Origin: Fulvia fulva
Taxonomy: Eukaryota; Ascomycota; Dothideomycetes; Mycosphaerellales; Mycosphaerellaceae
Direction of reading: 5' to 3'
DNA: 64,000 nt
Assembly: GCF_020509005.1 (NCBI RefSeq)
Contig: NC_063012.1
Span: 2,294,001 to 2,358,000, forward strand
This document shows, one piece after another, positions 33,045 to 42,822 of this stretch (positions are counted from its first letter, which is position 1; each line of letters begins with the position of its first letter). The translations under genes and the position numbers were made by a program. The notes under the pieces are model-generated. The model saw only the letters and a list, made by a program, of their open reading frames with translations. It did not search any database and was not told where the DNA came from.

Positions 33045-35801
33045 ATGCCGGCGACTCGCCAAGTATCCAAGAACAGTCCTACACCCCGTAACACATCAGC
33101 ACAACAGGATTTCGTGTTCCCCGAGAACAGCCATCTGCTCATTACCACACCGCGGCATGTATTCGCATGGGACAGAAGCGGCATACGGCCTATATTTCGC
33201 AGCAAAGCAGGGGGCATTGTAGCGGCACGGGAAGCCAAGGATGGATCAGGAGTCCTCGCCGTCGCCAGCAGCAATGTTGTGGTTATGCATGATGCGAGGC
33301 GTAGGAAAGACGAGAGCTGGGGACTGAACGCGCCGCGAGAGGAGGTCCGCCATCTGGAATACTCGCCTGATGCGACATCACTGTTCCTCTCAACCACATC
33401 AGGTGGAGCGATACAACACTACAGTACCGAGAAGCAAAGGTTGCTGGATCCAGCTCAGACGCACCACGCAGCTCCTGTCGCACTTGCTATCTCGCCTACC
33501 GGCCATCTCATGCTCTCGGCATCGCAGGACCCTCCAATGGTCTTCTTGAAGAACCTTGCGCATAATACCTCTCCGCTCAAGATCCAGCCTCAGGCCTCTG
33601 ACGCAGCCGTGTGCTGCGCTGTATTTCATCCCGAGCGACCGAATGTGTTCCTGTTGGCATTCCGTGATGGGACAGTTGCGGCCTACGATGCGACAAAGAT
33701 GCCAAGGAATAATCGGGGCACATATGCAAATCAGCAGAGTGTCAACGACGGGGAGATAGCGCATTTGCAGAAAGTACACCGTGCTACAGCGGCGGATGCT
33801 GATGCGGCACCTATAGCGGGGATCACATTCTTGCCTGGCTACAAGACCAGAGCTATCACCGCTGGTCGAGATGGACGGTGCAAACTCATCGACTTCACAA
33901 AAGGTGGCGAGACATTGAGGACTTGGCATGCGAAAGCACCACTTACTTCCATTGCTGTATGGGGTCTCAGAGCCAAAGCTGAGCCAGGCTCACTTCGAGA
34001 AGTCGCTTCTGAGCATCGTCGCAATCGCAGCTCCAGCTCGCACACGATCGGAGGCCCCACAAGCACCAGCAGTATCATCGCAGTGAGTCGTCTCGACGGC
34101 AAGGTACAACTATATGACAGCGTTGGTCTGCTCCTCGCTCAGCGAGCTGTCAGCAGCCTTGAGGAGCAGATATTGAGTCTTGAGTGGGCGAAAGGTGCTG
34201 CACCCGAGTCCCACGTTACTGATGCCTTGGGACGGCACTTCAGCGATGCAGAGTCCATACCACCCATTCCCATCACGAAACAGAGGGTCGTGTCCTCACC
34301 ACCCACGATAGCCGCGCAGAAAGAAGCTCACAAGGAGATTGTGCCCGCAAGGACAGGCCTTGGACTCCCTGCAGAGCTCAGAACCAGACCACCTTCTCGA
34401 CAATTCACTATCCACCCGGATGAAGAAGCACAGGGCACTGTCCAGTATACGCCATCGCCAAAGCGTCAGCCGACGGGCTCTGCGCAAGTAGTGAACTACC
34501 AAGATCTCTTCTCACCGGTCAAGGTATCGAACCCGGCAGAGCAGAGCCCGGCAAAGCGCCTGGTGTCAAATTCGCCGCGTACTCGCCCGTGTATCTCGAG
34601 CCAAACCTTTGTCAAGAGTCCTGCAGTACTCTTAAGCTCGTCGGCCGCCGTCTCACCTGGTCAGGCTACATCCAAGTCGCCATCCACCCACTTCACCTCC
34701 GCGGCATCCGAGTGTGTACCTCACAAGAGCGACAAAGTGTCCTCATTGAAGCCAAAGCATCGCGTGAGCAGCCAGGCGTCACCTCTTAGTCGAGCGAAGC
34801 GGCGCATCACCTTTCAACAGAGCGGCGATGGATCGACCAGAAGCATTAACAGTGGTTCGCCAAAACTTATCAACTCAAACGCCAAAGTGTTGGCTGATCT
34901 TCGCAGACTGAACAAGGATGATCTTACCAATCAGAGATACGGCACTCTCTCATCATATGCCGCAGTGCAGCGAACTGGCTCAGCAAATGACAGTCAAAGA
35001 TCAAAGGCTTCCAGCATCAGACCCCCACCCAGAGCTCGTTCGAACAAGCCTCGTTCTCCGCCTAGCATACACGTCCACGATCCAAGCACCTGGCCGTCTG
35101 ACTCTAATGCCGACTCTCACAGCACTGACATCTGGTTCACATCAGGCTCGGAGGACGACACGAGTCACAAACGAAGGCGCCGCATGAAACCTCTGACCCG
35201 TCCACCAGCCAGGCAAACCTCACGATCCAGAATAACCTCGAAGGGCACAATCAGCACAGGACTACCTACAGACCCATCACAAGCCCTCCCTGCCCACGAT
35301 GGCTGGACCGACGGAGACGGTGATAGGTATCTCACTGCTCAGTCGCGTCTGTCGCCGGTGGCATCGCTCTCTTTGATATCGGAGGATTTACGAAACTTGT
35401 TTCCTAGGACTTCGTCACTTAGTCCGAATAAGCAGACGCGCACCGCTAGGACCGGTCAGACTCGGGCACCAGTAGGCAAGGACGGTACATTGACGGAGCG
35501 AGCAGTGAATGCCGTCGCTACCGGGAGACCACCGTGCAGTCCTTGGGACAAGGTCAAAGCTAGTAAGAGCATGCAGCCGTCACCATCCAGGAAGCACGAT
35601 GCTGTGAAATTCTACGAGGGTCCGTGTACCATGTCGGGAGCGCTGCCACAGAGAGAGCTGGTAGTTTGTTCGACGTGTCCGGAGACGAATTCTAGATTGA
35701 AAGATTTGGAGGGTCAAGTTGCGCAGCTGCGGGGAGAGGTACTGGCGATGAAAGCGGTGTTGAGACGGGATGGGGTGCCGCTTCCTGCTTGTCTTCGTTA
35801 G
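33045..35801 (+). CDS. WD40 protein with C-terminal coiled coil (NEDD1-like layout)
   Basis: A single exon encodes 918 residues from MPATRQVSKN; an upstream ATG at 32,952 adds 31 unconvincing residues. The first ~400 residues form WD40-like repeats (VRHLEYSPDATSLFLSTTSGGAIQHY, LAISPTGHLMLSAS, AVFHPERPNVFLLAFRDGTVAAYD, ITFLPGYKTRAITAGRDGRCKLID). A long Ser/Pro/Arg-rich disordered middle follows. The last 40 residues contain a short heptad helix (SRLKDLEGQVAQLRGEVLAMKAVLRR). This arrangement resembles NEDD1/GCP-WD, which recruits gamma-tubulin complexes, but I cannot show homology from sequence alone. It could also be an unrelated fungal WD40 scaffold. Confidence 0.75.
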   Translation: MPATRQVSKNSPTPRNTSAQQDFVFPENSHLLITTPRHVFAWDRSGIRPIFRSKAGGIVAAREAKDGSGVLAVASSNVVVMHDARRRKDESWGLNAPREEVRHLEYSPDATSLFLSTTSGGAIQHYSTEKQRLLDPAQTHHAAPVALAISPTGHLMLSASQDPPMVFLKNLAHNTSPLKIQPQASDAAVCCAVFHPERPNVFLLAFRDGTVAAYDATKMPRNNRGTYANQQSVNDGEIAHLQKVHRATAADADAAPIAGITFLPGYKTRAITAGRDGRCKLIDFTKGGETLRTWHAKAPLTSIAVWGLRAKAEPGSLREVASEHRRNRSSSSHTIGGPTSTSSIIAVSRLDGKVQLYDSVGLLLAQRAVSSLEEQILSLEWAKGAAPESHVTDALGRHFSDAESIPPIPITKQRVVSSPPTIAAQKEAHKEIVPARTGLGLPAELRTRPPSRQFTIHPDEEAQGTVQYTPSPKRQPTGSAQVVNYQDLFSPVKVSNPAEQSPAKRLVSNSPRTRPCISSQTFVKSPAVLLSSSAAVSPGQATSKSPSTHFTSAASECVPHKSDKVSSLKPKHRVSSQASPLSRAKRRITFQQSGDGSTRSINSGSPKLINSNAKVLADLRRLNKDDLTNQRYGTLSSYAAVQRTGSANDSQRSKASSIRPPPRARSNKPRSPPSIHVHDPSTWPSDSNADSHSTDIWFTSGSEDDTSHKRRRRMKPLTRPPARQTSRSRITSKGTISTGLPTDPSQALPAHDGWTDGDGDRYLTAQSRLSPVASLSLISEDLRNLFPRTSSLSPNKQTRTARTGQTRAPVGKDGTLTERAVNAVATGRPPCSPWDKVKASKSMQPSPSRKHDAVKFYEGPCTMSGALPQRELVVCSTCPETNSRLKDLEGQVAQLRGEVLAMKAVLRRDGVPLPACLR

Positions 35802-36018
35802 AAGCGGCTGAGAGATTTGTGAGTTGGCTGGCATGCATGGTAGGAGGCTTCGTTTGATCGAGGGAGGGAGATTATTGTTAGGCTTGGACACTTATGCACT
35901 TTAGCGGGATGTTGGTGGGTTGAACAGGAGGAGCACGGAGGTGGCTTTCTTCTCGAAAGACTTGCATATTGGCATTGCTTGTTCTCGTATCCTCGCAACT
36001 GCAATCCACAACAATCGA

Positions 36019-37883
36019 TCAAACATTCTCCTTATGCAACCAACTCTCATCCGTCTTCTGCAGCTCACTACTAACCCTCCCCTCCTCCACCTCAACCCCC
36101 ATCGCCTTCCCCCTACTATGCATCGCCGCCAAACTCGCCGCCCTCGGATCTACACTACTCGCCCTCCTTACCGCACTCTCCTCCCTCTCAATATACTCCA
36201 CCGGCCGCTTCGAGCTCGTCGCCGTCTTATCCCTAAAGACCAGAACATTATGATTGTCGCGGAAGTACATGTCGATATCTTCGAGCGTTCTGCCGGCTGT
36301 TTCTGGGTAGAGGAAGTAGACGATAGGGACGAAGGAGAAGTTGAAGGTGGTCCAGATGATGTAGAATTTCCAGCGTAAAGTGCGGATTCCGATGGGCGTG
36401 ATTTCGACGACCATGAAGTTGGAGATCCAGTTGGTGGCGGTGCCGAGGGCGGCGCCTTTGGAGCGCATGGAGAAAGAGTTGATTTCGGCTGTGGGGGGAA
36501 TGGGGTCAGGTGTTGAGGGAAATAGCTTGTGGGGGAAGTTGAGACTTACCAGGGAATAACCACGGCACACCCTGGAATCCAATCCCGAAGAAGACGTAGC
36601 AGAGGAAGAAGGCCACACTAGCGCTCGCGACCTTGTCTTGTTCTGAAAAGCCTTCCTTCTCGCTCAAGCGGAGCAGGATCGTAATGAGCAGGTAGCAGAA
36701 ACATTGACCAGCAGCGGCATACATCATCATCTTCCTGCGGCCCCAACGCTCAACGTTGGGAATTCCGATGAGGGAGAAGAGGAGGTATGAGACGCTGTTG
36801 CAGGCAGCGAGGAGGCGGGCCAGGGTGTTGCTGAGGCCGACGGATTCGATCAGGACGGTGGGGAGGTAGTAGGATGTTACGTTGATTCCGGAGAGCTGAG
36901 GGAGGGATGCGAGTTAGCTTTTACTCTGAAGGTGATGTGGCGATCTTGGGATCCCTACCTGTTGCATCGCCTGCGCGCCCATGCCCAGAGCCAGTCGTCG
37001 CAGCGTACAAGTTCCAGCTTGAGATGCCTCCTCCCACGGACCAGATCGCGAATGCGGGAACTGTTCTCTCTTTCATAGGCAGTCGTGAACTTGATCTCGT
37101 TAAGCTCAGTCTGGACGTATGGATCCTCAATCTCAGAGCCTTCAATATCAGCCAAGATTTGTTCCGCTTCCTCGACCTTATCCTTCTGCACCAACCACCT
37201 GGGCGACTCCGGCAACCAAGGCACCGTGGCATAAAGAATGACAATGAATATGAACTGCAGCGCGAGCGGGATGCGCCATGCCACAGCTCCGCCGGCGAAG
37301 GAGAAGCCATATGTGACCCAGTTGCTGAGGGAGAAGCCGGCGATGTTGAGGATGAGTTCAATTACAATGAGCTTTCCTCTCCACGCAGCTTTACTCGTTT
37401 CTGCTTGCCAAGGTGGGGCGGTGGAGTTGTTGAGACCGTTGCCTACGCCAGCTACGATGCGGCCAACAATCATCTGAGGCACTCCATAGGCTGTGATCTG
37501 AAGGATGGCGCCGATAGACATGACGGTGGTACCGAGAAGGATCGTTCGCTTTCGTCCAAGAATGTCTCCAATGAAGTAGGCCAGGATGGCGCCGAAGAAG
37601 CAGCCAATGTTGTATATCGCTGTTACTGTGCCGAGGAGAGAACTGTTGTTCCGCAGGTTGAGAGTATCGAGAAAGTCGTCCGTTACAACCACGCCTCCAA
37701 AAACACCCTGATCATAGCCGAATAAAGTCATATCGGTACCACAGGCGACAGTCACTATATGTTATCTCTTGTCAGTCCATTGTCATGTAAGTAAGGACGT
37801 GTTCTTCTTCCCGTATCCCAGAAGGTGAGCCATCCTCCTCGGAGACCAAAGTACCGATTGTCCTTGTCACCAGAGCCAAACAT
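36019..37883 (-). pseudogene. MFS sugar transporter with damaged donor and frameshift
   Basis: The parts of a Sugar_tr family transporter lie in order: exon 1 at 37,883-37,817 (MFGSGDKDNRYFGLRGGWLTFW), exon 2 at 37,754-36,959 (TDMTLFGYDQGVFGG, GRKRTILLG, PWLPESPRWLVQKDK), exon 3 at 36,895-36,550 (LSGINVTSYYLPTVL, GRRKMMMY) and exon 4 at 36,488-36,019 (PETAGRTLEDID). Introns of 63 and 61 nt between exons 2-3 and 3-4 have normal borders. Two faults remain. The expected donor of the 62-nt first intron reads AT instead of GT at 37,816-37,815. In exon 2 the frame must gain one base near 37,022 to reach LRRLALGMGAQAMQQ. Corrected, the length would be 559 residues, normal for the family. A working gene with a sequencing error and an unusual donor is possible. 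Confidence 0.65.
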
Positions 37884-38981
37884 CTTGATGACTGAAGGGT
37901 CCTATCTGCATGTGAAACCAGGGAGCGCCGAGAAGAGCGACGCTCCATGATATATACCATGAATGATCTCGAGACACTTGAGTTCCAAAGGCACCTACCA
38001 CTACACTAAGGATGCCGTTGGGCTTCGCTATGCTTGTGCAGGACGGTCCACAAGCCTCCAATCAAGAACAACGTCAGCGATTGTGAAACCAACGAAGACA
38101 TGAGATCAAGCATCATGACGCACCAAGCACTATGGTAGTGCAGCGGCGCGCAAGGTAAGGCGTGTGCCGAGCAGCCTTTCTGCACCCCATGCGCCATGTT
38201 GCGTAGGAATAAAACCATACAGAAATCAGGGCGGTCTATTGCTCGGTGGCGTTTCGGCGGTATTCTCATGCTTCGGTCGTCATGTCTGGCTAGACCGGCA
38301 GAACCTTGATCAACCCTGCTTACGATCGACATGCTTGCGGCGTTTGACGGCGTTGTGAAGATGGTTGCTCATTGTCCATTTCCTGTGACTGTTTTTCAAC
38401 ATGCTGCTATCTTGCTGCCTTCAAAGCTGTGACAACTTCAATCCAGCTTCGATGTCGGTGGCGTCATTTGTGGATGATGGTGCCACGGTGCGACCATGGG
38501 AGATGGACAGACGACAGACGGTGCGGGGGACTCCAGGATTTCCTCCACACGGGCACCATCGATCCTAGTCCAAACATGAGGTCGCGTGAGTGTGCTGCTG
38601 GACAGTAGGACCGTCACATTTAGTGGTAAGTCTCGAAAGACACTCCACAGGCCAAGTGCGAGCGTCGAGCAATTCGGCCGTCATCCAGCAAGACGTGCTG
38701 GTACGACAGATGCTCACACTTGCACTCTGTGATGCCTGGGTCCGATGCTGGGTGAACAGGAATTGCGGAGATCCTAATATCCTAGTCGGTGCCACAGAGA
38801 CACCTTGACACGGGGCTTCTGCGGCGCCTCGTACACGATTCGGATTCGGATTCGGACGAGGTCCTGGAACTGAGGCGCGAACTTCGGCTAATGCCAGGTT
38901 CAATGGCTGTTGGTAGTCTTGCTGATATCTGTACTGTGCACTTCGACTGATGGACGGGAAATTTTTCTCTCAGGCTGCAAC
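37884..38981. other. Intergenic region
   Basis: No gene is supported. A small run of GGATTC-like units (about 38,835-38,858, minus-strand CCGAAT) is the only visible repeat. It presumably carries the promoter of the transporter and the 3' end of the Sam37-like gene. Confidence 0.5.
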
Positions 38982-40262
38982 TCATCGGCCAGCCTGAGGC
39001 CCTAAAAGGCGAATACCAGCAAGAGCATCGCCGAGATGACCATAGTCTGCCATACGCCTGCGACCAAAGATGTGGACTTCTTCGCCGTGTGGCCATGACA
39101 GAAAGCCGAAGCGGATTGTGAGATACCCAGCCAGGGCAAGGGAAGCTGTTAAGGAAAGTACCATATTGCCCAAGTTCCGATCAAGGTAGGGGAACTGCTT
39201 CGCGTTTGATAAAGCCAACCGTGGTCCACCAACAACAGGTAGCTGCATCCAGATCCCATGGCGAATCTCCTTGATGGTTGCAGACATTGTCGAAGTGTTG
39301 GGTGCTTTCCACGGCAGCGACATATCATGCGCGTGAGCTGCAGCCACTTGTGATAGCCGAAGAACGTGATCAGCGTCGGTAGCAAGGCTTAACAAGCTAT
39401 GTAGTCGGTCGGTGTAGGCCACGAGCGACTTGTACTTCCGCTTGATGGTTGATGCTAGCCAGTCTTGTGGTACTTGTGGGTACAAGATGAGACTGAGATA
39501 GCCGTACAGTAAGCAGTCGATCGAGGTCGGCTCTGCAGTCCCGAGCAAGTAGTCGTTATGTTGGAGTGCCTCGTGCAACGGCTCGAAGAAGTTGTCTACC
39601 AGAGCATTCAACTTGAACACTGCTGCATGCTCAGGTCTCTGCAGAAGACTCCTCAGTGTATCCTTGCGTGGTAGAAGCAGGCTTGCTCTCTGCTTTGCCT
39701 CCGCCTCGAATCCGGGCTGCTCTTTCCCTACTCCTTCATAACCTGGTGGCTTGTTGCTCATATCCTCGTGCACATTGTCGACATCAATGCTCGATATGGC
39801 CAAGTGTTCTGTTCGTGATCTAGCAGCTGTGCGTCGTTGTGGTGGTATTATGTAGTTGATGTGCCATGGCAGAATCTTGGTGAAGGCGGGACGAGTCGTG
39901 TAGCGGTAGTTCTCGAAGCCGACGTAGAGCGATATGTCCAGCAGTGTCTGCGCGTTGGACTCGATGAAGGACGTGAAGGCAAGAGAATCGGTGCGTTGCT
40001 TTGCATCTAGCCGGACGGCCTCGTCGGATATGCGTCTGTTCGCGAAGTGGCGTACGATGTTGTTGAAGCCAGAGACTTGTGCTTGGCCATCGATCAGGAA
40101 GGGCAGTCGATGTGTTTGGTCATGCGTTGGGATCAGCTCGTGTTGGTCTTTGACGCGGAGCTGGAGCAGTGCAACAGCTGCATTACATTCTGCGTCAATC
40201 GAAGGTAGCCCAAATGCAGGGCCCAAGATGAAGAGTCGCATCATCTTCGAGCTCATCATCAA
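38982..40262 (-). CDS. SAM37: Sam37/metaxin-like mitochondrial outer-membrane import subunit
   Basis: A single-exon frame of up to 426 residues; the start is one of several Met codons, with MRLFILGPAFGLPSID the natural beginning. The N-terminal thioredoxin-like half (WGPAFGLPSID-type start, LPFLIDGQAQVSGFNNIVRHF) and the all-helical GST-C-like part (YLLGTAEPTSIDCLLYGYLSLI) match the Tom37/metaxin family. One hydrophobic helix near the C-terminus (MVLSLTASLALAGYLTIRFGFL) fits the membrane anchor of fungal Sam37. The protein works in the SAM complex, which inserts beta-barrel proteins such as porin and Tom40 into the outer membrane. No intron is needed. Confidence 0.85.
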   Translation of the reverse strand: MMMSSKMMRLFILGPAFGLPSIDAECNAAVALLQLRVKDQHELIPTHDQTHRLPFLIDGQAQVSGFNNIVRHFANRRISDEAVRLDAKQRTDSLAFTSFIESNAQTLLDISLYVGFENYRYTTRPAFTKILPWHINYIIPPQRRTAARSRTEHLAISSIDVDNVHEDMSNKPPGYEGVGKEQPGFEAEAKQRASLLLPRKDTLRSLLQRPEHAAVFKLNALVDNFFEPLHEALQHNDYLLGTAEPTSIDCLLYGYLSLILYPQVPQDWLASTIKRKYKSLVAYTDRLHSLLSLATDADHVLRLSQVAAAHAHDMSLPWKAPNTSTMSATIKEIRHGIWMQLPVVGGPRLALSNAKQFPYLDRNLGNMVLSLTASLALAGYLTIRFGFLSWPHGEEVHIFGRRRMADYGHLGDALAGIRLLGPQAGR

Positions 40263-42822
40263 TATCGCATGTCCATAGGTGCAGGTGGATGTTCACATGC
40301 AAAAAGGGAATGGCCCGACGCGTCGGGTCGTGGCTGCCAGTTCTGAGCACAACATCCCTGTCAACGATCTGCATCGGTGCAGGTCCGGTGCATCACAGAT
40401 TCACAGGCTCGCTAGGTGCGTGCCGAGACCTTGAAGGCCTGCACACGGTCCCGTCTCTGTGCCAAAGATACCGCACGGCACTGTGCTGCTAGGCTGGTTG
40501 TGCCACACTCTCAAGTATCGAGAGACTCCAGCCAAGAGACGCGGCTGTGTGTGCACGAAGACGCTGTACATGACGCCGCTCCGTCATCCCAGGACACACA
40601 TGTGGATGTGCATGCACGACACCATCATTATTCGATTAGACAGTGTCTTACTCCTCAACATTACTAGCAGTAATGTCACTCGCGTCCCCTCAAACACCCT
40701 CTTCGTCGTAGGACAATTCGCCCCACAACTCGCATACAACTTCGCCGAATCCCCCACCATAAACCCACTAACCTTCAACGTCCCCCCGGCATCATGTTGG
40801 AAACCCTTATTATCCGCCCCAAATGAGGTGCAGCCGTGTGGAGGAAGCGGTTCCTCCAGCCATACTATAGGCAGAATTGCATCCCCACCAAATCCGGGAT
40901 ATGATCGTGACTTCGTGGTCTTGCCAAGGCACGCGATGCAGTATGTTGTTTCATTGCGCCTCCACTTCTCGCAATCGGATACGGCCAGCACGTAGCAAGT
41001 ACACTGGCTTTGCTTCGTTCGGGAAGAGTGAGGTCAAGCACGCACCGCGCCTTGGTGCTGCTTGTCGACGCTTGGCACAGCCAAGCTGGGCGGGCAACCT
41101 CCGAGTCTGGCGATCACTGATCGTTGTCCAGAAGATAGGCAAAAGATCGGTTGACTTGCTGGAGGTTGGATGATCTTTTGGTTGTGAGCCTAAGCATGTC
41201 ACAACTTGTTTACTTGCGGCCTCTCGAGCTTCGTTTGTGCCTAATGAGGATAATGTACCCGAGGGCCAAGTGCGATTGAGCGCGCAGAGTCTCGTTATTG
41301 TAGATGGTGACAGAAACTTAGATGCTCGCCACGTGCTCAGCGCGAACCTCCATGTTTCATGGGCTTTACGATGCTCTCCGCTCAAGGTGTTTGGGGCAGA
41401 GGAGGGTCCACTGCGCCGTCCCTGGACGATAGGTGTCATGGTCGTGAGAGATGTAGTACCTGGCAGTCTTCCAGTGCCGCTGAGTGATATCAGGCTGGCC
41501 AACCAGAACTACGCGTGATTGCATCTACCTCATGCAGCCATCGGTAGCGCCATGTACGTGCAGTTCTTCCGTGGACGCTCAGTAGATGGGCCGACCCTAA
41601 CATGAAGAGGAGCATGGTCAGTTTCCTGCAGCCACAGGCGGTGCTCAGTACAGAGCCAATGCCGTCCCAGCATGACGGAACGTGGATCGAATGATCCTGT
41701 CACCCCAGATATACCGTAGCCCATGGTCCTCAGATCCGCGCAACAGCGCGCAAAGGGTCGCGTAAGTCGGTTAGAACGATCTCAAAGTCAAGTCAGTAGT
41801 CTGGCGATCGGCTACGTACCGACCAGCAAACAGAAAACCACGAATGAATCGGATGGCATTGCCGCACAGCTCGACTTTTACCCGTGTTTGACCATGAGAC
41901 ACCAAGTCGGTAAGTTTGTGCTGGGCACAACAAGCAACATATCGTCATCGTCCGCCTGAAGCACGTGGTGGTTTGTTTGAGCTGTTAATCGGGTCAGTGC
42001 GTGCCGCACAGAGGAGCCGACAGCGATCGTGGGAGTACAGTAGTTCGACACCGCGGAAACGTAGTCATCTTGTTTAGTGAGTAACCCCACTCATCAACCA
42101 TGATGTCGATTCCTGGATGGCAGGGCGAAAGTTCGGCCACACCAGATAGCCGGGTTGCGAGACATTGTCTTGCCAGGTTCTCCACGTGCTTCCACGCTAG
42201 GGTCCATTCAAGGGCATAGTGCAATCTGGCTGTTATGAATGTCGAATGACTGTCTGAGTAGTCGCGGTGACCTGTCTGGTTCTCTGTGCGCCAGAGCCAA
42301 CCGCAACGCAATTGGCAGAAGTAAGAGAGCGCTGCAAGTAAGTCAAGACTGGAGATTGTGACGATCAAGGTAAATTTGCGCGACGTACAATTGCAACTTC
42401 GCTTCACTTCAGCATCGGTATCAGAAAGGATGATTGGAGAATTGTGTTGATCGCTGCTGTACGGTCAAGTCCACTGGAGTTGAGTCTTGCAACACTGCTT
42501 ACCGCCAGTGTAGCGAAGAGAAGAGCTGATTGGGATCTCAGTAACAGTACAACATACCAACACCAACCACGATTTGCCCTTTAGTCGCGCACTCCCAACA
42601 TGATCTCCGGCGGTGTGTGCGAGCTGCTATGTTATGGCCTCAGTCTCAGGATCAAAGCTTGAGGATTTTGGACGTACGACACTATAACAATCCTCCTTCC
42701 CAATCCGCTCGCGCTCCACCCTACAACTTGCCATCCTAGCAGAAGGTTTAGTGCTATGCCGGAGTGACGCACGCTTACGACTTTCATTAGCGCACTTGCG
42801 GCCAGTGGAGTCAACCGACCGT
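40263..42822. other. Long intergenic region without recognised gene
   Basis: Many overlapping open frames of 60-180 codons occur on both strands, none with a recognisable domain. The most noticeable is the minus-strand frame 40,584-40,991, which is rich in cysteine (CIAC, HGC, ASC, NC) but has no clear signal peptide or supporting exon. The right end contains the 3' flank of PRP40. Confidence 0.5.
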
